Source of the DNA: Rhexocercosporidium sp. MPI-PUGE-AT-0058
Lineage: Eukaryota > Ascomycota > Leotiomycetes > Helotiales
DNA: 64,000 nucleotides
Assembly (NCBI GenBank): GCA_020746875.1
Contig: JAGTJL010000047.1
Span: forward strand, 1 to 64,000
Direction: 5' to 3'
This document shows positions 47,931 to 59,321 of this stretch, one piece after another. Position 1 is the stretch's first letter. Every line of letters begins with the position of its first letter. Below the pieces are notes generated by a model, which worked only from the letters and a program-made list of their open reading frames with translations, was not told the origin of the DNA and ran no database searches. Made by a program: the position numbers and the translations under genes.

Positions 47931-48659
47931 AAAGTTATACCGATCTCAAAACCTTTTAGCCGCTAGAGGAAAAAGATTAATAGTTTCACGCGTAAATATT
48001 AATATTCTCGAAAGGCCACAAGTATTCATTTGCCTGCTAAATACTAACGCTAACTACTTTATTGCTTAAGGTCAATAAGTAAACGAAGATGATACTATTA
48101 CGATTTAATAACAACTTATCGAAGGATAAAGTTTTACTTTAATCCGGCAGGCGGTAGAAGTAGGTGAATTCGAACAGATTTAAAGACGTTGCTAATTTAT
48201 TATAAGCTGAATTTAAAGACTTAGGCTTTGGATATACTAAAGTAGTAAGTGAATTCCTTAAGATATCGCGGCACACTAACCTAGCATTTAGCTTACTCCC
48301 CAGCAGAAGATAGATGGAGCTGCGGACTTATAGTTATTAATAACGTAAAGCAGCACATAAATGATCTCTTAGTTAGGGCTTGGAATAGCGAAGTAAATCC
48401 TAGCCGGGTGATTAAGGAAGTAATTGGGAATTGTGAGATGTTCCTTAGGAGTGACGCTCTTAAACTACAGCCCTTTTCTAAGAAACGCAAGAAAGCAGAT
48501 ATTATATCAAGAGAATACCCGTCGACTAAATTCTACGGCCCTCCTTCTCTTCTTGCTAAAGTCTTAATCAAGCAGTCTCGACCTGTCCGAGTCTTCGAGT
48601 ACTATACCTTCCAAACCCTACATATAAGGAAATCGTGCGGCTTATAATACTTCTTATCA
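47931..48659 (+). pseudogene. Unassigned coding remnant
   Basis: An open stretch of about 100 codons before the stop at 48647 (it includes the ATG at 48408) reads HINDLLVRAWNSEVNPS, then a Lys-rich segment (FSKKRKKADI) and KFYGPPSLLAKVL. Upstream frames to 47930 look like degraded coding sequence with stops. I do not recognise the family. It lies between the Copia-4 LTR and the tail of the F-box-like pseudogene on the opposite strand. Confidence 0.35.
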
Positions 48660-49986
48660 AATGCTCTTTCACGTCGCCCTCATAGACATTAGCACTTACT
48701 TTCGCAAATTACGTTCCTCATCCGTACTCCTAAGATAGGTATTGTGAGCAAGGTCTTGGCAAGTCTCGAGGATCTACATTATCTACAATCGCTGATTCTT
48801 GAAGTAATCTCCAATGGGTTATCATCTGTCTTCCGTAAATAAAATCTTCAATCGCAGGGTAACTAATGGCCGGTACTTCTCGACTATCAGGATACCGTAA
48901 CCCTCAAGCATTAGGTCAGACAGGTGGATTAATTCTAAGTTCAAATAACTCCTTATTTCAAGAAGACTAGTTCCCAAGAACCTTTTAAATCCTTTCTATT
49001 AAGGCTTTCCAGATCGATCGAGTATAGTTCGACTACCTTTAAGTTGTAGGCGTGCTTATAAAAGACGTTAATTAAATGTAACGGATTCTGAATTTGTAAT
49101 AAATTTAAACAGAGAATCTATAAGTATGGACTAAGTGACTTAAAAAAATCTATAAGTAATCCGTAACTAAGATCGTCGGCACGCAAAACTAGTTCTATTA
49201 TCGAAATCGTAGACTAGATCAGCTCTGCTATATTATAATAGTTCACTAGTCCGCCTTTTATTACTCATAGTAGTGTTATTACCAGAAGCCTCAGCTTTCC
49301 GAACACGCATAAATACGGTATAAGGGCTAAAGAAAAGAGTTCTTAAATAATCCCTATTAAAGCAGGAAGGTCCAAGCCGAGAGATCTCAGATGCAGCTCT
49401 TCGATTTCCAGTCCGGAAATATATAACGCACTTTTGATTGCGCGAAACAGTCGCGGGCCGGTTCCAGTATATCCTCGGCCGCCCGAATCTTCCGCCTGGC
49501 TATCTAAGTCCTCCAAAATTCTAATAAATCGCAACCTTCGATATTGAGGCATCGCACCCGCTAAGCTAGCTATGTCTAAATTGCTCTTCTCTGTCTACTT
49601 TTAATATTCACAGCTATAGCAAAATATCTCATATAATTCATTAAACTCTTTTGGTGAATATTATTCCAAGCGTATCCCTCGACAGTCCTCGAATTTCTCA
49701 GGCGTTAGATCGACCTCAAAAGATTCAAAGGTAAATGTCAGGCGTCGAACGCTTCGGCAGAGATATGAAGTTCGAGACATTTGAAAGAAACCTGTAAATT
49801 TCGTTCTCCGTAAATAATAGTAACATGCCCGAAGGCGAGGCTAGCTCCAATCTCGGCAAGTCTTCGACAGATAGCGCGAGTCGCTAGAAGGTCCTCTTTT
49901 TAACCGTATAACATAAAGTCTGGATCCAAATAGTAGAGGTATTTGAGGATTTGGAGTAGAATCTCATTCGACAATCGAAGCATCAT
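48660..49986 (-). pseudogene. F-box-like protein pseudogene
   Basis: From ATG 49984-49986 the minus strand reads MLRLSNEILLQILKYLY, the LP/LS-x-E-(I/L)-L-x-x-I-L pattern of a fungal F-box, then LLATRAICRRLAEIGASLAF. Later parts, including 49552-49343 (ISGLEIEELHLRSLGLDLPA), look like the repeat-rich C-terminal region of ascomycete F-box proteins. Several TAA/TAG/TGA stops interrupt it, mostly at Trp/Gln-compatible codons. F-box proteins bind Skp1 and bring substrates to SCF ubiquitin ligases. This copy is dead. The 3' limit is approximate. Confidence 0.65.
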
Positions 49987-50519
49987 AACTTGCTAGTTTA
50001 TGATTGAGGATACGGGATTCTCTTAGAGAATTTATCATACTGGGTTAGGAAACGATTCAGCACTTTCTAGTCGGGGGATACGTGAGACCCTGAATAAGAG
50101 AACTGGACCGGTTTCTACAAGCCATGTAATCGAGAGATGTTACCATGGTGGGAATTAATTAAATTAAATTAAAGTAACCATAGTTACTTTAAATCAAGCT
50201 TAAGTAACTTAATCGTTAATCATATTTTAATTTAATTTAATTAAAGTAACTTAATTATGACTTAAGTAAAGGTCACATGATTTAAGGAGGGTGCCAAGGT
50301 AAGAAAGATAACCTTAAACTAGCGTATGTGATTATTAGCCAATAGATAAGGATTTAACTTATCTTAGCTTTAAGAACTTGGGAATTTAAAAATTATGAAT
50401 TATAACGAATTAATTCTTTAATATTTGATTACTTATTAAAGATATATTAATAGTACAAATAAGCTTATAAATAATAAAGAATATTATATATTGAAATTTT
50501 AATAGAATAACTTAAATAT
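49987..50519. other. Non-coding; AT-rich with attaaattaaattaaagtaac motifs
   Basis: 50155-50280 has repeated taaattaaa/tttaattta blocks facing each other around ttaaagtaac words, able to form weak hairpins. It is otherwise plain AT-rich sequence with no gene. Confidence 0.4.
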
Positions 50520-50632
50520 TGTGGAGGGGAAAACACCAAGCACACAACAAGAGGGAGCAAAGCAAGTGCCGGAGGGTAAACGTAGGAGATACCTATTTGA
50601 CGAGTATTAGAGATATCACATATCTAAAGAAA
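50520..50632. repeat. LTR-B family copy 3, truncated and not RIP-mutated
   Basis: First about 113 bp of LTR-B (tgtggaggggaaaacacc, then gtgccggagggtaaacgta). C and G bases are kept where copies 1 and 2 have T and A. Similarity ends at ctaaagaa. Confidence 0.75.
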
Positions 50633-50706
50633 CTCATGCATTGGAGTGGTCGCTCGCCTTGTTCTGCCCAAGGGCGGTGACATAACTTACCCCTGGCACC
50701 TCCGTA

Positions 50707-50985
50707 CTATCCCCCCCCCCGGTTAAATGTTAAATGTGAAGAAAACTGGAGCGATTGTGGATAGCCTTCTAAGGTGTATATCCAATAATTTAACTAATTC
50801 TCAGCCTCGACAAGGGCTTCGGAGGTCTCTCGAACCTTCTACAGCCACCCTTGCTTTTACAACAGACCTACTTTTGGCCTGTGCTAAGTTGACTAGCCAG
50901 GGAGTATAACCAATCAACAAAGGCGTTTTATGAATTCGGCCTATAAAAGTTCACATTTAACATTTAACAGGGGGGGGGGGGATAG
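50707..50985. mobile_element. MITE with poly-C/poly-G inverted repeats
   Basis: 279 bp, flanked by TA on both sides (50705-50706, 50986-50987). Each end begins ctat followed by 10-12 C, then a g/t-rich junction and ttaaatg repeated twice, so the inverted repeats span about 35 bp. The small open frame inside (50727-50909) shows no domain. TA duplication and size fit a Tc1/mariner-derived non-autonomous element. Confidence 0.75.
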
Positions 50986-50989
50986 TAGT

Positions 50990-52057
50990 AAACAGTTGCA
51001 TGGCCGCCAGGCGGTTCAGTACTTCTGATCGACGGAACTAACGATTCTCGGCTACGTTACTTTTCGCCCGCTCATATAATCAAAAGGCAAGCCTGCAACA
51101 GCTTGTGGCTCTGCCACGAGGCTGCCGTCAAGCTGAGTACGCCAGCCTCAACCCGACATGAAGTCTTCACCCTTCGCATATATGCCAACTCGACGGCTCA
51201 ACTACTATCGAGAACCCTCCTATCTACGATCCTCGAGCCTAATTATCGACCTACCCGTGAAGCTGCATGGGGCGGGATTGTCGCTTTAGGACATTCGTCA
51301 GGGGGATTATCAGTTCTTGAGCTTCAACAAGGGCCAAAGCTTGTGATATAGAATGTAATACTTTGTCAATGAATAATATATGAAATGTCTTAATATCATA
51401 TCTATTTTACTTCTTTCCTCTCTTCTATAGAGGGCCCTAGGGGAGTCTAAGAATTTATAATAGTTTGATAATTGCTCCTCACTTCCAGGATCTTCTGTTG
51501 ACCATGTGCAGTGCTAGGAATAGAAGTATCGCACACGTATTCAACATGTCACGCGACATGTAGGGTTGGAATTAATTGGCCGTTGAACCTATTGCTCGCT
51601 CTACTAAATACATCTCTTGGATGAAATATTACCAGAGGACTCTGACCTCGAGTTGGTAATTTACAGTGTATTGTGTGAGCTACGAGGGTTCAAAGAAGGA
51701 TTGTCTCCCCGGTCATTCCCCCAGATGTCATGCGGCAAACGGATGCGGCCCGTTCCGACAACAGCCCAGAATGGCCGATGTGGTCTGCATGTTATGTCTT
51801 ATTAGGATGATTTGTGTGAAGAAGGTATTACGTTCGATGCTACTGCTGACCTGGTATTGTTGCTGACAGTGAAGGCCCTCCTCACCTCACGTCAAGAGCC
51901 ACAAGTTTGCACGTTGATTAGATAAGCGGAGTTGCGCGAAACTGCGGCGAAACTATTGAAGCTTTGCGGAGAGGTGCGGGGTTGGTCCCTCCTAGCCGAG
52001 AATCGTTAATTCCGACGATCAGAAGTACCGAATCGTGTGGCGGCTATGCAATTGTTT
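50990..52057. mobile_element. 1.07-kb element with 65-bp imperfect inverted repeats
   Basis: Left arm 50990-51054 and reverse-complemented right arm 51993-52057 match at roughly 57 of 65 positions, with differences mainly transitions. Shared blocks are gtacttctgatcg, taacgattctcggcta and ttgcatrgccgcca. The interior has open frames (51103-51351, 51617-51866) with no recognisable transposase, so it is probably non-autonomous. No clear target duplication. The poly-C MITE lies directly outside its left end. Confidence 0.6.
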
Positions 52058-52583
52058 GCGCGTTACAACAGCCACAAAGCTTATAAGGGTCTCGTTTAAA
52101 ATAATAATGAATCTGAAGCTTAGATAAAGACTTTTAAAATGTGTAAGGAATAATAAGAGCAGGCTAGTATAGCTGTGGTAGAAGACTCGTACTAAAGCCG
52201 AAATGGAGGCTACTTATAAATCATGCGAAAGGGCGACGATGCGAATATGCCCATCCACAACATGCGAAAAATCAAAGTTCGGATGGTAGGGTATGCCAGC
52301 ACGTGACCACGTCACAACTTGATAATTGTTTTGACCTCGTTGGTAGTCTCTTTCCATGAGTCACGGGACTCTATCACATGATGATTGACTCATCTGTTTC
52401 CTTTGTTGCCTACTTCTGCCTTGCATATGGATGCATATAAGCATCTGTAGCTACAGTCTTAGGACAGTAACTCTTCCGCTGCCAATTTACCAGGATGATT
52501 GGTGATCTGACCCGTGACCTGCTTCGTAACAGATGACAGCAAGGAAATTTAGGGACTCGTCGAGGTCTCGTACTTGAGTCATA
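52058..52583. other. Possible solo LTR or LTR-like promoter stretch
   Basis: 52290-52542 resembles a fungal LTR: cacgtgaccacgtcac near the start, a TATA-like gcatataagcatctg followed by pyrimidine-rich start-site sequence, and an end at cttcgtaaca. No second copy is seen here, so the identification is tentative. 52058-52290 holds nothing recognisable. Confidence 0.3.
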
Positions 52584-54438
52584 ACGTAGGTGGTAAGCGA
52601 GTGGTTATTGTAAACGAGTGGTTACGCCCCCCTACCTTCGCGCATAACTCTCTACACCTAACTACGAATAACTCAACTAATTACTCTCGAAATGTCACAA
52701 AACGAAGGCCGAGTCGCTCTTGCTATACAGGCCTTTTAAAATGGCTAATTTAAACACCTTTTTATAGCTTATAAAGCTTTTAATATATTATATTCTATAG
52801 TATTATAACGCGTAAACAGTGTCCCTAAAAGACGCGTTTCTACACCTAACGGCAAGAAACTTACGGACTTAAAAGAGCAGACCCTTAAGTAATAGATATT
52901 AATTATAATTAAAAGAGATCTACCCGTAGGACTTTAGTTTATACACGCAATAGCTAATATATTACTTTCAAAACGCGGTAGCGCAAGAATAGTAAAAGCT
53001 TTAGTTATTAGGCAAAAATAAATATATAATTACGTATAACGGCACTACTCCCTTTAATCGAAATATATAAGAAAATACGACTACTAGCGTGCTCTTTGCA
53101 AAGATTATTTAATTATACGAGCCTGGTTTGACTTTATATAAAATATAATCGCGAAATACGGTATCTTAATAAAAGATATACATAACTTTAATAAAACGGG
53201 GTTCTATATAGGAGTAATAGCTATTGCAAAGGTAATTTCAAGCAAGGAAAGAATAAATAAAGCAATTGCTATTTAATTAGGGAATCGCGAATGGGTTATA
53301 GTTATTAAGTTAATTAACTCTATAAGTAATAAGCCTCCTCTTATAATTATTTTTAAAAGAAAAGTACATATCTTTACGTGGTATAGCAGTGATTTACTAC
53401 GCGATTATGTAATTGCATTTAATGAAAAAAGATAGACTAATGATTAGTTAAGTCTTCTATAGCTCTTTACTGTTTTTGAGCCGTATATAGCACCACGTAT
53501 AAAGGGAGTATATAGACTCTTAATTCTGGATAGGTATAAGAGTTATATAATACCGGAATTCGACCTATTTTATATAAAGCACAATATTATTACTTTTTAT
53601 ATGCCCGCGCATAGCTCTTACTTATTATAACCTTTAGATATGAGCTGTTTTACAACCTTAAAACGTGCGTACGAGCGTTAGATCGAGCAATTAATGCGTA
53701 ATAGAATCAACTATATCGACAAAGCAGACTTCCTTATAGCATATAATAAAGCACGTCCGGAATCAATAACTCCTGCTATTACACGTAATAGTTTTGCAGC
53801 TACCGGATTAATCCCTTTCGACCCAGAACGCGTGCTCTTAAAGCTTAATATATAGATCCGTACACTTACTCCCTTACTTATACTACCTTTACTATAAACT
53901 CTAAAGACATTACAGTATCCCGAAGCAGTAGATCGTTAAGTAAAGTCAATTAAAAAGTCTTTATAGCGTCGGATGTATCTAAATATCTCTTTTAATCCTA
54001 TAGATTTCGCATTTCAGTAATTAATTAAAGAGTGCAAAATAGCTATATATAATGCTTTAATTTTAATAAAAGAGAATAAGCAATTACGAGCCGAAAACGC
54101 ACGTTAAAAGAAGAAAAGAATAATAAGGAAGTCTTTTATATAACTTAAGAGGGTTCTTATAGTTTAAGAAGGCATAGAACTAATAGAAATAGCTGAAAAC
54201 GGGCTTATAAAAGAGGAAGCAGAACCACGTGTACAGCCCCAACCACGCGCCTTAGTAAGGTATAACATATGTAGAGCAACTAAATATAATATCCGTACAT
54301 GCCCAGCACGTAGATAATAGAATAAAACTGGTTTTAAGAGTTAATAATTACGCGTTGATTAATATTAGTAATTTCTATTCGGGTAAGTGGGGGGGCGTAA
54401 CCACTCGTTTACAATAACCACTCGCTTACCACCTTCGT
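52584..54438 (+). mobile_element. Second Fot1/pogo-like DNA transposon (Pogo-2)
   Basis: About 1.86 kb with inverted repeats of about 50 bp (left 52584-52633, right about 54389-54438): aggtggtaagcgagtggtta, then aaacgagtggttacgccccc. TA lies on both sides (52582-52583, 54439-54440). The interior is RIP-degraded (AT-rich) whereas the repeats and neighbouring sequence are not. Its TIR sequence differs from Pogo-1 but both begin ACGTA. Confidence 0.9.
52692..54320 (+). pseudogene. Pogo-2 DDE transposase, RIP-inactivated
   Basis: Starts at ATG with MSQNEGRVALAIQAF, the usual Fot1-type N-terminus, then a stop at a former Gln codon. The DDE core is recognisable: LILDRYKSY (Asp 53529-53531 kept; family members have DGHGSH), EFDLFYIKHNIITFYMPAHS, and PLDMSCFTTLKRAYE (Asp 53638-53640). 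Many stops throughout. Not functional. Confidence 0.85.
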
Positions 54439-54440
54439 TA

Positions 54441-55750
54441 TACTCTCTTCTCTTACATAACATAGCACGGACGGTATTGCTGAGATCGAAAGAGAGGTCA
54501 CAAAATGAGATCTCCTAATATCAGGAGTGAAGGGCACCATTCCCATGTCCTTCAGCTACTGAAGTGAACCGGTGTTGATGTCTCAGACCGAGATGCAAGC
54601 GCAGGTGCAGAGGCGTCTCGATAGACCCATATTAGACAATACGGAACATCTCGGTGGCTTCCAGTATCCATGGACCTAAGGGGACGGACTTCGACTGCTG
54701 AGTATGGAGATCTGCGGAAGATGCCGAAGAAAACGGCGAGTCTTCTCCCCGATCCATAGAGCGTCCCCTCGTAATAGCTCGTTGGATCGAGCTTTCAAGA
54801 GCCACCAGAAGTGTGGGATTTCGCCGGCCCGGTTACCAGGTCCCGGGGCGCACAGTTACAAACCCATTTGATGGAGCATGCCGGTTATGTTTCACAAGTC
54901 AGCCAGCTGGATGGGCTTGGATTCTAATTAGCTGGAAAATGGCCCGGTTCTCCAGAAATTTATGGGGTGAAGGGGTCAGTCCGGGTGGGGAACGCCTAGC
55001 TCCATCCTGCCGATCGGATATTCGATCGGAAGGAGGGCTTGGAACTCCTATTTGCTCAATGCGACAAAAAGGAAACCCACCGCTTTCAAAAATGCCCGCA
55101 GAAGAATCACACACGCAGAGATTGACCAATAGACCAGGATGCGCGGTGGCTTTGCTTTTGATTTCCCGTTTCTTTGTGTTACCGACCGAGCTCCGACCTG
55201 GCATATTCTCAGGACGAAGTTGCCATCACTAAGCCACCTCTCCGCTAGTGAATACCGAGGGCTTCTTCCTCTCCATCGGAAAATAAGGGCAGAATCGACG
55301 GACCACGGGAACTACGCACATTTCGCCTCCCCGCCAGTGCATGCATTAACGGCTCCAATGGCAGGGAGCGCTCTGCCACTGTGCATTTATTCGCATCGTA
55401 GGGATGGTTCTCTCGCTGCGCATACTACGAAGTACTTGGTAAAAGCGGTAAATAATGTGCACTCGCAGTCTGTGCACGAGTCCAGAGGTTTCTACTTGCC
55501 AGGGCTGCATACAGGGGTATTACCCAATGATAAAGGAATATTGATCCTCTACATTGCCAATTCTCTAGATTTCATGGATTTGTGCAGGGACTAGAATTGT
55601 ACATTATTTACCCATCATACGAAGTAGATCCAAAAGTACGGGGGCCTTGCAGGAGACGGCACGACACCGATTGGGCCAAATTCAGAGGAGATGCAGAGAG
55701 GCCTATCTCCAATTTAGGCGGCCTGTCGAAAAGCTTGTCTTGGACACCGA
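54441..55750. other. Ordinary-GC sequence without a supported gene
   Basis: Open frames on both strands (54813-55232, 55139-55594, 54899-55204) overlap one another in different frames and show no domain, codon bias or intron signals that would single one out. I see no element boundary here either. Confidence 0.4.
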
Positions 55751-55935
55751 AATACTTTGGTACATGTGGTAAAGATCAAAGACTTGGCGTCTGTGCGTAC
55801 TACTCGAAGATTCCACTTCACATGGTGTTTTAACCAATGAACCAATCCAGTTTACTCTTTCTCGTCTTGAACAAGTAAAATATGGGTTATTTAGCACAGA
55901 CATCAGATCTTTGATCTTTATGCCTTGTACGAAGT
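55751..55935. repeat. Short fold-back element
   Basis: About 40-bp arms: taaagatcaaaga...gtctgtgc at 55769-55798 pairs with its reverse complement at 55892-55921, and matches extend outwards (tac-ag near the outer ends). The spacer is about 95 nt. Possibly a small MITE. Confidence 0.45.
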
Positions 55936-57875
55936 AGGCCGGACAAGTTCATGAAAAGGCCAGACCTCTTTAGTAGCCACGACCTCAACCCGCCAATTCA
56001 TACCGTGCTAGTGCTTGTACTAAGTAGCTTTTCCACTTCAAGACGATATTGGCCTTAGTTCCTATCCTCGACCTCATACAATTAAGCTTACTAGTGATAT
56101 TAGAGAAGTCCAACTACAGTTTAGGATCGGGTCTTTAGATAGCTTTATTAGGGCGGCCGGCTTCTAACGTATACTACACTTGGCCCGACATAACGCTAAG
56201 AAAGTCCCTTACCTGTATAAGGACGATTAGGCACAGGGCCACGATTATTCTCGAGGCAGGGGCCCTATTAGTCTTTCGCTTTCCATTTAAAGGGCTCTTA
56301 AAGGGGTTGAGGCATATGTAAATAGTATTATTACGCTCTAATTAGCCGTTAACGCTGTCTTAAAGTACCTCGGTAATAGTTTGCAGAGACAGCTCTTCCG
56401 ATTATAAGATGCTATCGAAGTTCGCTAGGTACGACTGCTATTCTTCTCCGTTTAATGTTAATATTCCGTTTACTTCATTGATTAAGGAATATTTCACTAC
56501 CTTATTAATAGTTATTTAATATAAATTAGTATTACTCGACAGGTCGTTGCTTCACTTAACGAGTAGTTTTATTTATATTTCCTTTATATAAGAATAGTAC
56601 ATTTAATTCTACCTCCTTACCGTTTAAAGTAAGTCTTTTGTTTTATTAAAGAAACGCTTATTAACTCCCTTTTCTGTCCGGAAAACGAGGATATATAGCA
56701 AATTATCTTTTAATATACGAGTTTCGGTATCCTTTACCTTAATATAATTACCTTTTATACGAACGTTATAAAAAAACTTCTAAAAGCGATAGTATTTCCG
56801 GTAATTCTCTATACTCTTGTCTCTTAAGACGACGTCGACGAGCTCCTTTACGGCTTATGCTTTTGCTTAATTAACGTCTGCGGATAATCCAGGATTATTT
56901 ATAACTTATACTCGAGTATTAGCTTCTGCTAACTTTATGACGTAATTATATCGAAAAGTCTTCTTCTATAAGTTAATCGATCGCCTAGACTTTCGAGACC
57001 TGCTTACTCCTTTCTTATTTCTAGCTTAACCTTATCTCGCTTAATAAGATTAAAGTAAGCAGTTAGGTCTAAAGGAAGCTTTATAATCGCGCTTATACCC
57101 TTGAATACTTTTAAAGTTAAGTAATCTCTGTCTTAGAAGTTAACTGTCTTCTTATAATACTTCACGGACGCTTAAGTATACCCGATATAATAAGTATAAC
57201 GTTCTTATCTTAATATAATTCCTTTATCATATTCGAAACCGGCGTATATTCTTTTTATAAAGATGCGATTAAAGGTGGTCTTATTAAAGAATCGTGCGAA
57301 GTATTACAATAAGTTGATATTACTAGTGCTGGCTAATATAGTTTATTAAGTGAATTCTGCTGAGACTCATGATTATCTTTTAGGCTCAACGTGCTATCGG
57401 TGGGGTTGGCTGTACTCACTGAGTGTGTGCAGGCAGCAGGGGGAACTCCTTCGGGACTGGAGGGGCCTTAAGCGGTCGCATTCTGGTCGAGGTCGTTGGA
57501 GATCGACGTCGATGTCTTGAAGAGACTTTCTTGGCTCTGTGCGATCTCCGTGCAGCTATTCCTCCGTAGCCTGGCCGAGGATGTTTCTTATGATCAGGAG
57601 TTTGTGAGGGTGTATCGATATTAGCGTGATAATATCGGAAGGGACGTCGTCGAGGATAATAATAGGATTAGAGGGCGTATCTCTTTCGTGGCGCACCTCG
57701 ACTCGTAAATAGCGGAAAAGAGTTAAATCAATAGTTAATTTATCTTAGGATTTATATAAAACGTATATGCTTAAAAGGTGCTATCGATCTATTATTCGGA
57801 TAATCTAAAGACTTCTTCGAGAGCAGATCTGTCTAGAAAGACCTCGTATAATTAGTCTTGCTTATTGACCGATAC
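55936..57875. other. Degraded sequence, probably a dead minus-strand element or gene
   Basis: 56040-57350 is AT-rich and RIP-like. The minus strand keeps protein-like stretches with stops at Gln/Trp codons (for example LTAYFNLIKRDKVKLEIR near 57050, and NGKEVELNVLFLYKGNI near 56590). 57400-57660 returns to normal GC with Arg/Pro-rich minus-strand reading. I could not assign a family. A DUF3435-type recombinase was considered and not supported. Confidence 0.35.
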
Positions 57876-58288
57876 CTAATAGCTTAAAAACACACGTTTA
57901 AAGCCCGTTATATTAAAAGTATTATTAAACGGATGGAGCGCTATTATGGATGTTACTGTAGGTTGAACTGGGTTACGGGCACGCGCAGTCGATTTCCAAA
58001 TATTGTTTGGAAATGCCGAGTCAGCAATGACTCCACACTGTGGCATGAGCGGGACCGCCAAAAATCCTATTTTTAGCCTGCCATTGCGCAAAAGGTTGAA
58101 GGAGACCCGCCCCGCAATCAGTTGGACCTTATACTAGCCTTGCCAGCTGGAATCACGCCTAAATAATGAAAATCAAGTGCGCAATTATATAACAATCGAT
58201 CCTTCCTTAAACAGCAACTAATATCCTAGACTAGCACAGTATAATCTTCTCTTAATCTATTGAACACGATTAAGAATATCGGCCTCGT
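57876..58288. other. Spacer upstream of the BTB pseudogene
   Basis: The small minus-strand frame (57876-58091) has no recognisable features. No gene called. Confidence 0.35.
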
Positions 58289-59164
58289 TTGAAGCGTTTG
58301 TGTTTACCGCTAACTCATACTCTTTTATTAACACCTTCTTATAAGATTATCTTTTCACGCTTCTTTACATTCGTTATTAATATAAATACGGTACTTATTA
58401 TAATTCATAAAGCGACTATCGTAGACCAATCCCCCGAACTAGCAGCTCTTACTCGAGGAAAGATATTAGAAGGCCTAGCTGCCGAAGTCAAGTAAGAGGA
58501 CGTAAATAAAAGGACATTTATACGATTTGCCTAATTCGCATATATAAGAGATTACACGACTCCGCAAATAATAATTAAACTAATAAAGATACTCCCCTCG
58601 ATCGATATATGGAGTTATAGACCAGTTAAGAAGGCGGGGAAGAAACACACCTCTAAGCCCTTAGAGCCGATACCTGCTTTTAAGAATCTTAACTACCCTC
58701 CCCCGATACCTCGATTTAACTTTGCAGATACTTGCGAGCCTACTGTAACCGAAGGACCTAGCCAGAATATCGGCGAGATACTCATTATTTATGCCTCACT
58801 TTATATTTTGGCAGAGGAATAGGGGATCGACCGGCTGAAGAGGTTATCCCTGTTCGAGATCCACAAGACCTTATATCCATTCAGCCTCGATATATTGAAA
58901 CTCAAACTAGTCATCAACTTTATGCGATACGCGTATAAGAAAACGCCCGATTTGAGAACGAAGATAGATGGATGAAGGGAATTGATTTGTTATTATATAG
59001 CTGCCAACGCTAAACTCACAGCAGAGGACATGACGTTTTTGGCACTTATTGAAGTGGGGGGGATCCTTTGCACGGGATCTGTGGAAGCTTGTGACACCAA
59101 CGTTGAAGCAGTCGGACTGAGTAAGGATAATTTCAACGGTCTACTTATAGAAGCCATGCAGTAA
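58289..59164 (+). pseudogene. BTB/POZ-domain protein pseudogene
   Basis: One frame runs from ATG 58289 to the final TAA 59162-59164 with no frameshift but four internal stops: 58493, 58532, 58820 and 58973 (W/Q/R-compatible codons, as RIP produces). It shows the fungal BTB pattern: HKATIVDQSPELAALTRGK, then EDV-(4)-FIRFA-FAYIRDYTTP. The C-terminal helical part follows: YASLYILAEE-GIDRLKRLSL, LVINFMRYAYKKTPDLRTKI, and CYYIAANAKLTAEDMTFLAL. Fungal proteins of this kind probably act as Cul3 adaptors or scaffolds. This copy is inactive. It ends 158 bp before the O-methyltransferase stop, on the opposite strand. Confidence 0.82.
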
Positions 59165-59321
59165 CAAAAGAAGCTGAACGATTCACCGACTAGTCAATAT
59201 ACCCCGCAAGAACCCCACAATCGCTCTCGTACTGTACAAACCCCAACCACATACAAGTAGTACTGTACATCCCTTCATCTTCAAAATCGCTGTATAGAGG
59301 ACTTGGATTAAACGTGTTGCT

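Noticed and set aside
54813..55594. Overlapping frames on both strands (up to 151 codons)
   Set aside because: Mutually overlapping, no domains or intron signals; typical chance frames in GC-normal DNA.
56040..57350. Starship-type DUF3435 tyrosine recombinase (captain) relic
   Set aside because: Considered because of the basic, recombinase-like minus-strand sequence, but no Arg/His/Tyr catalytic block could be recognised.
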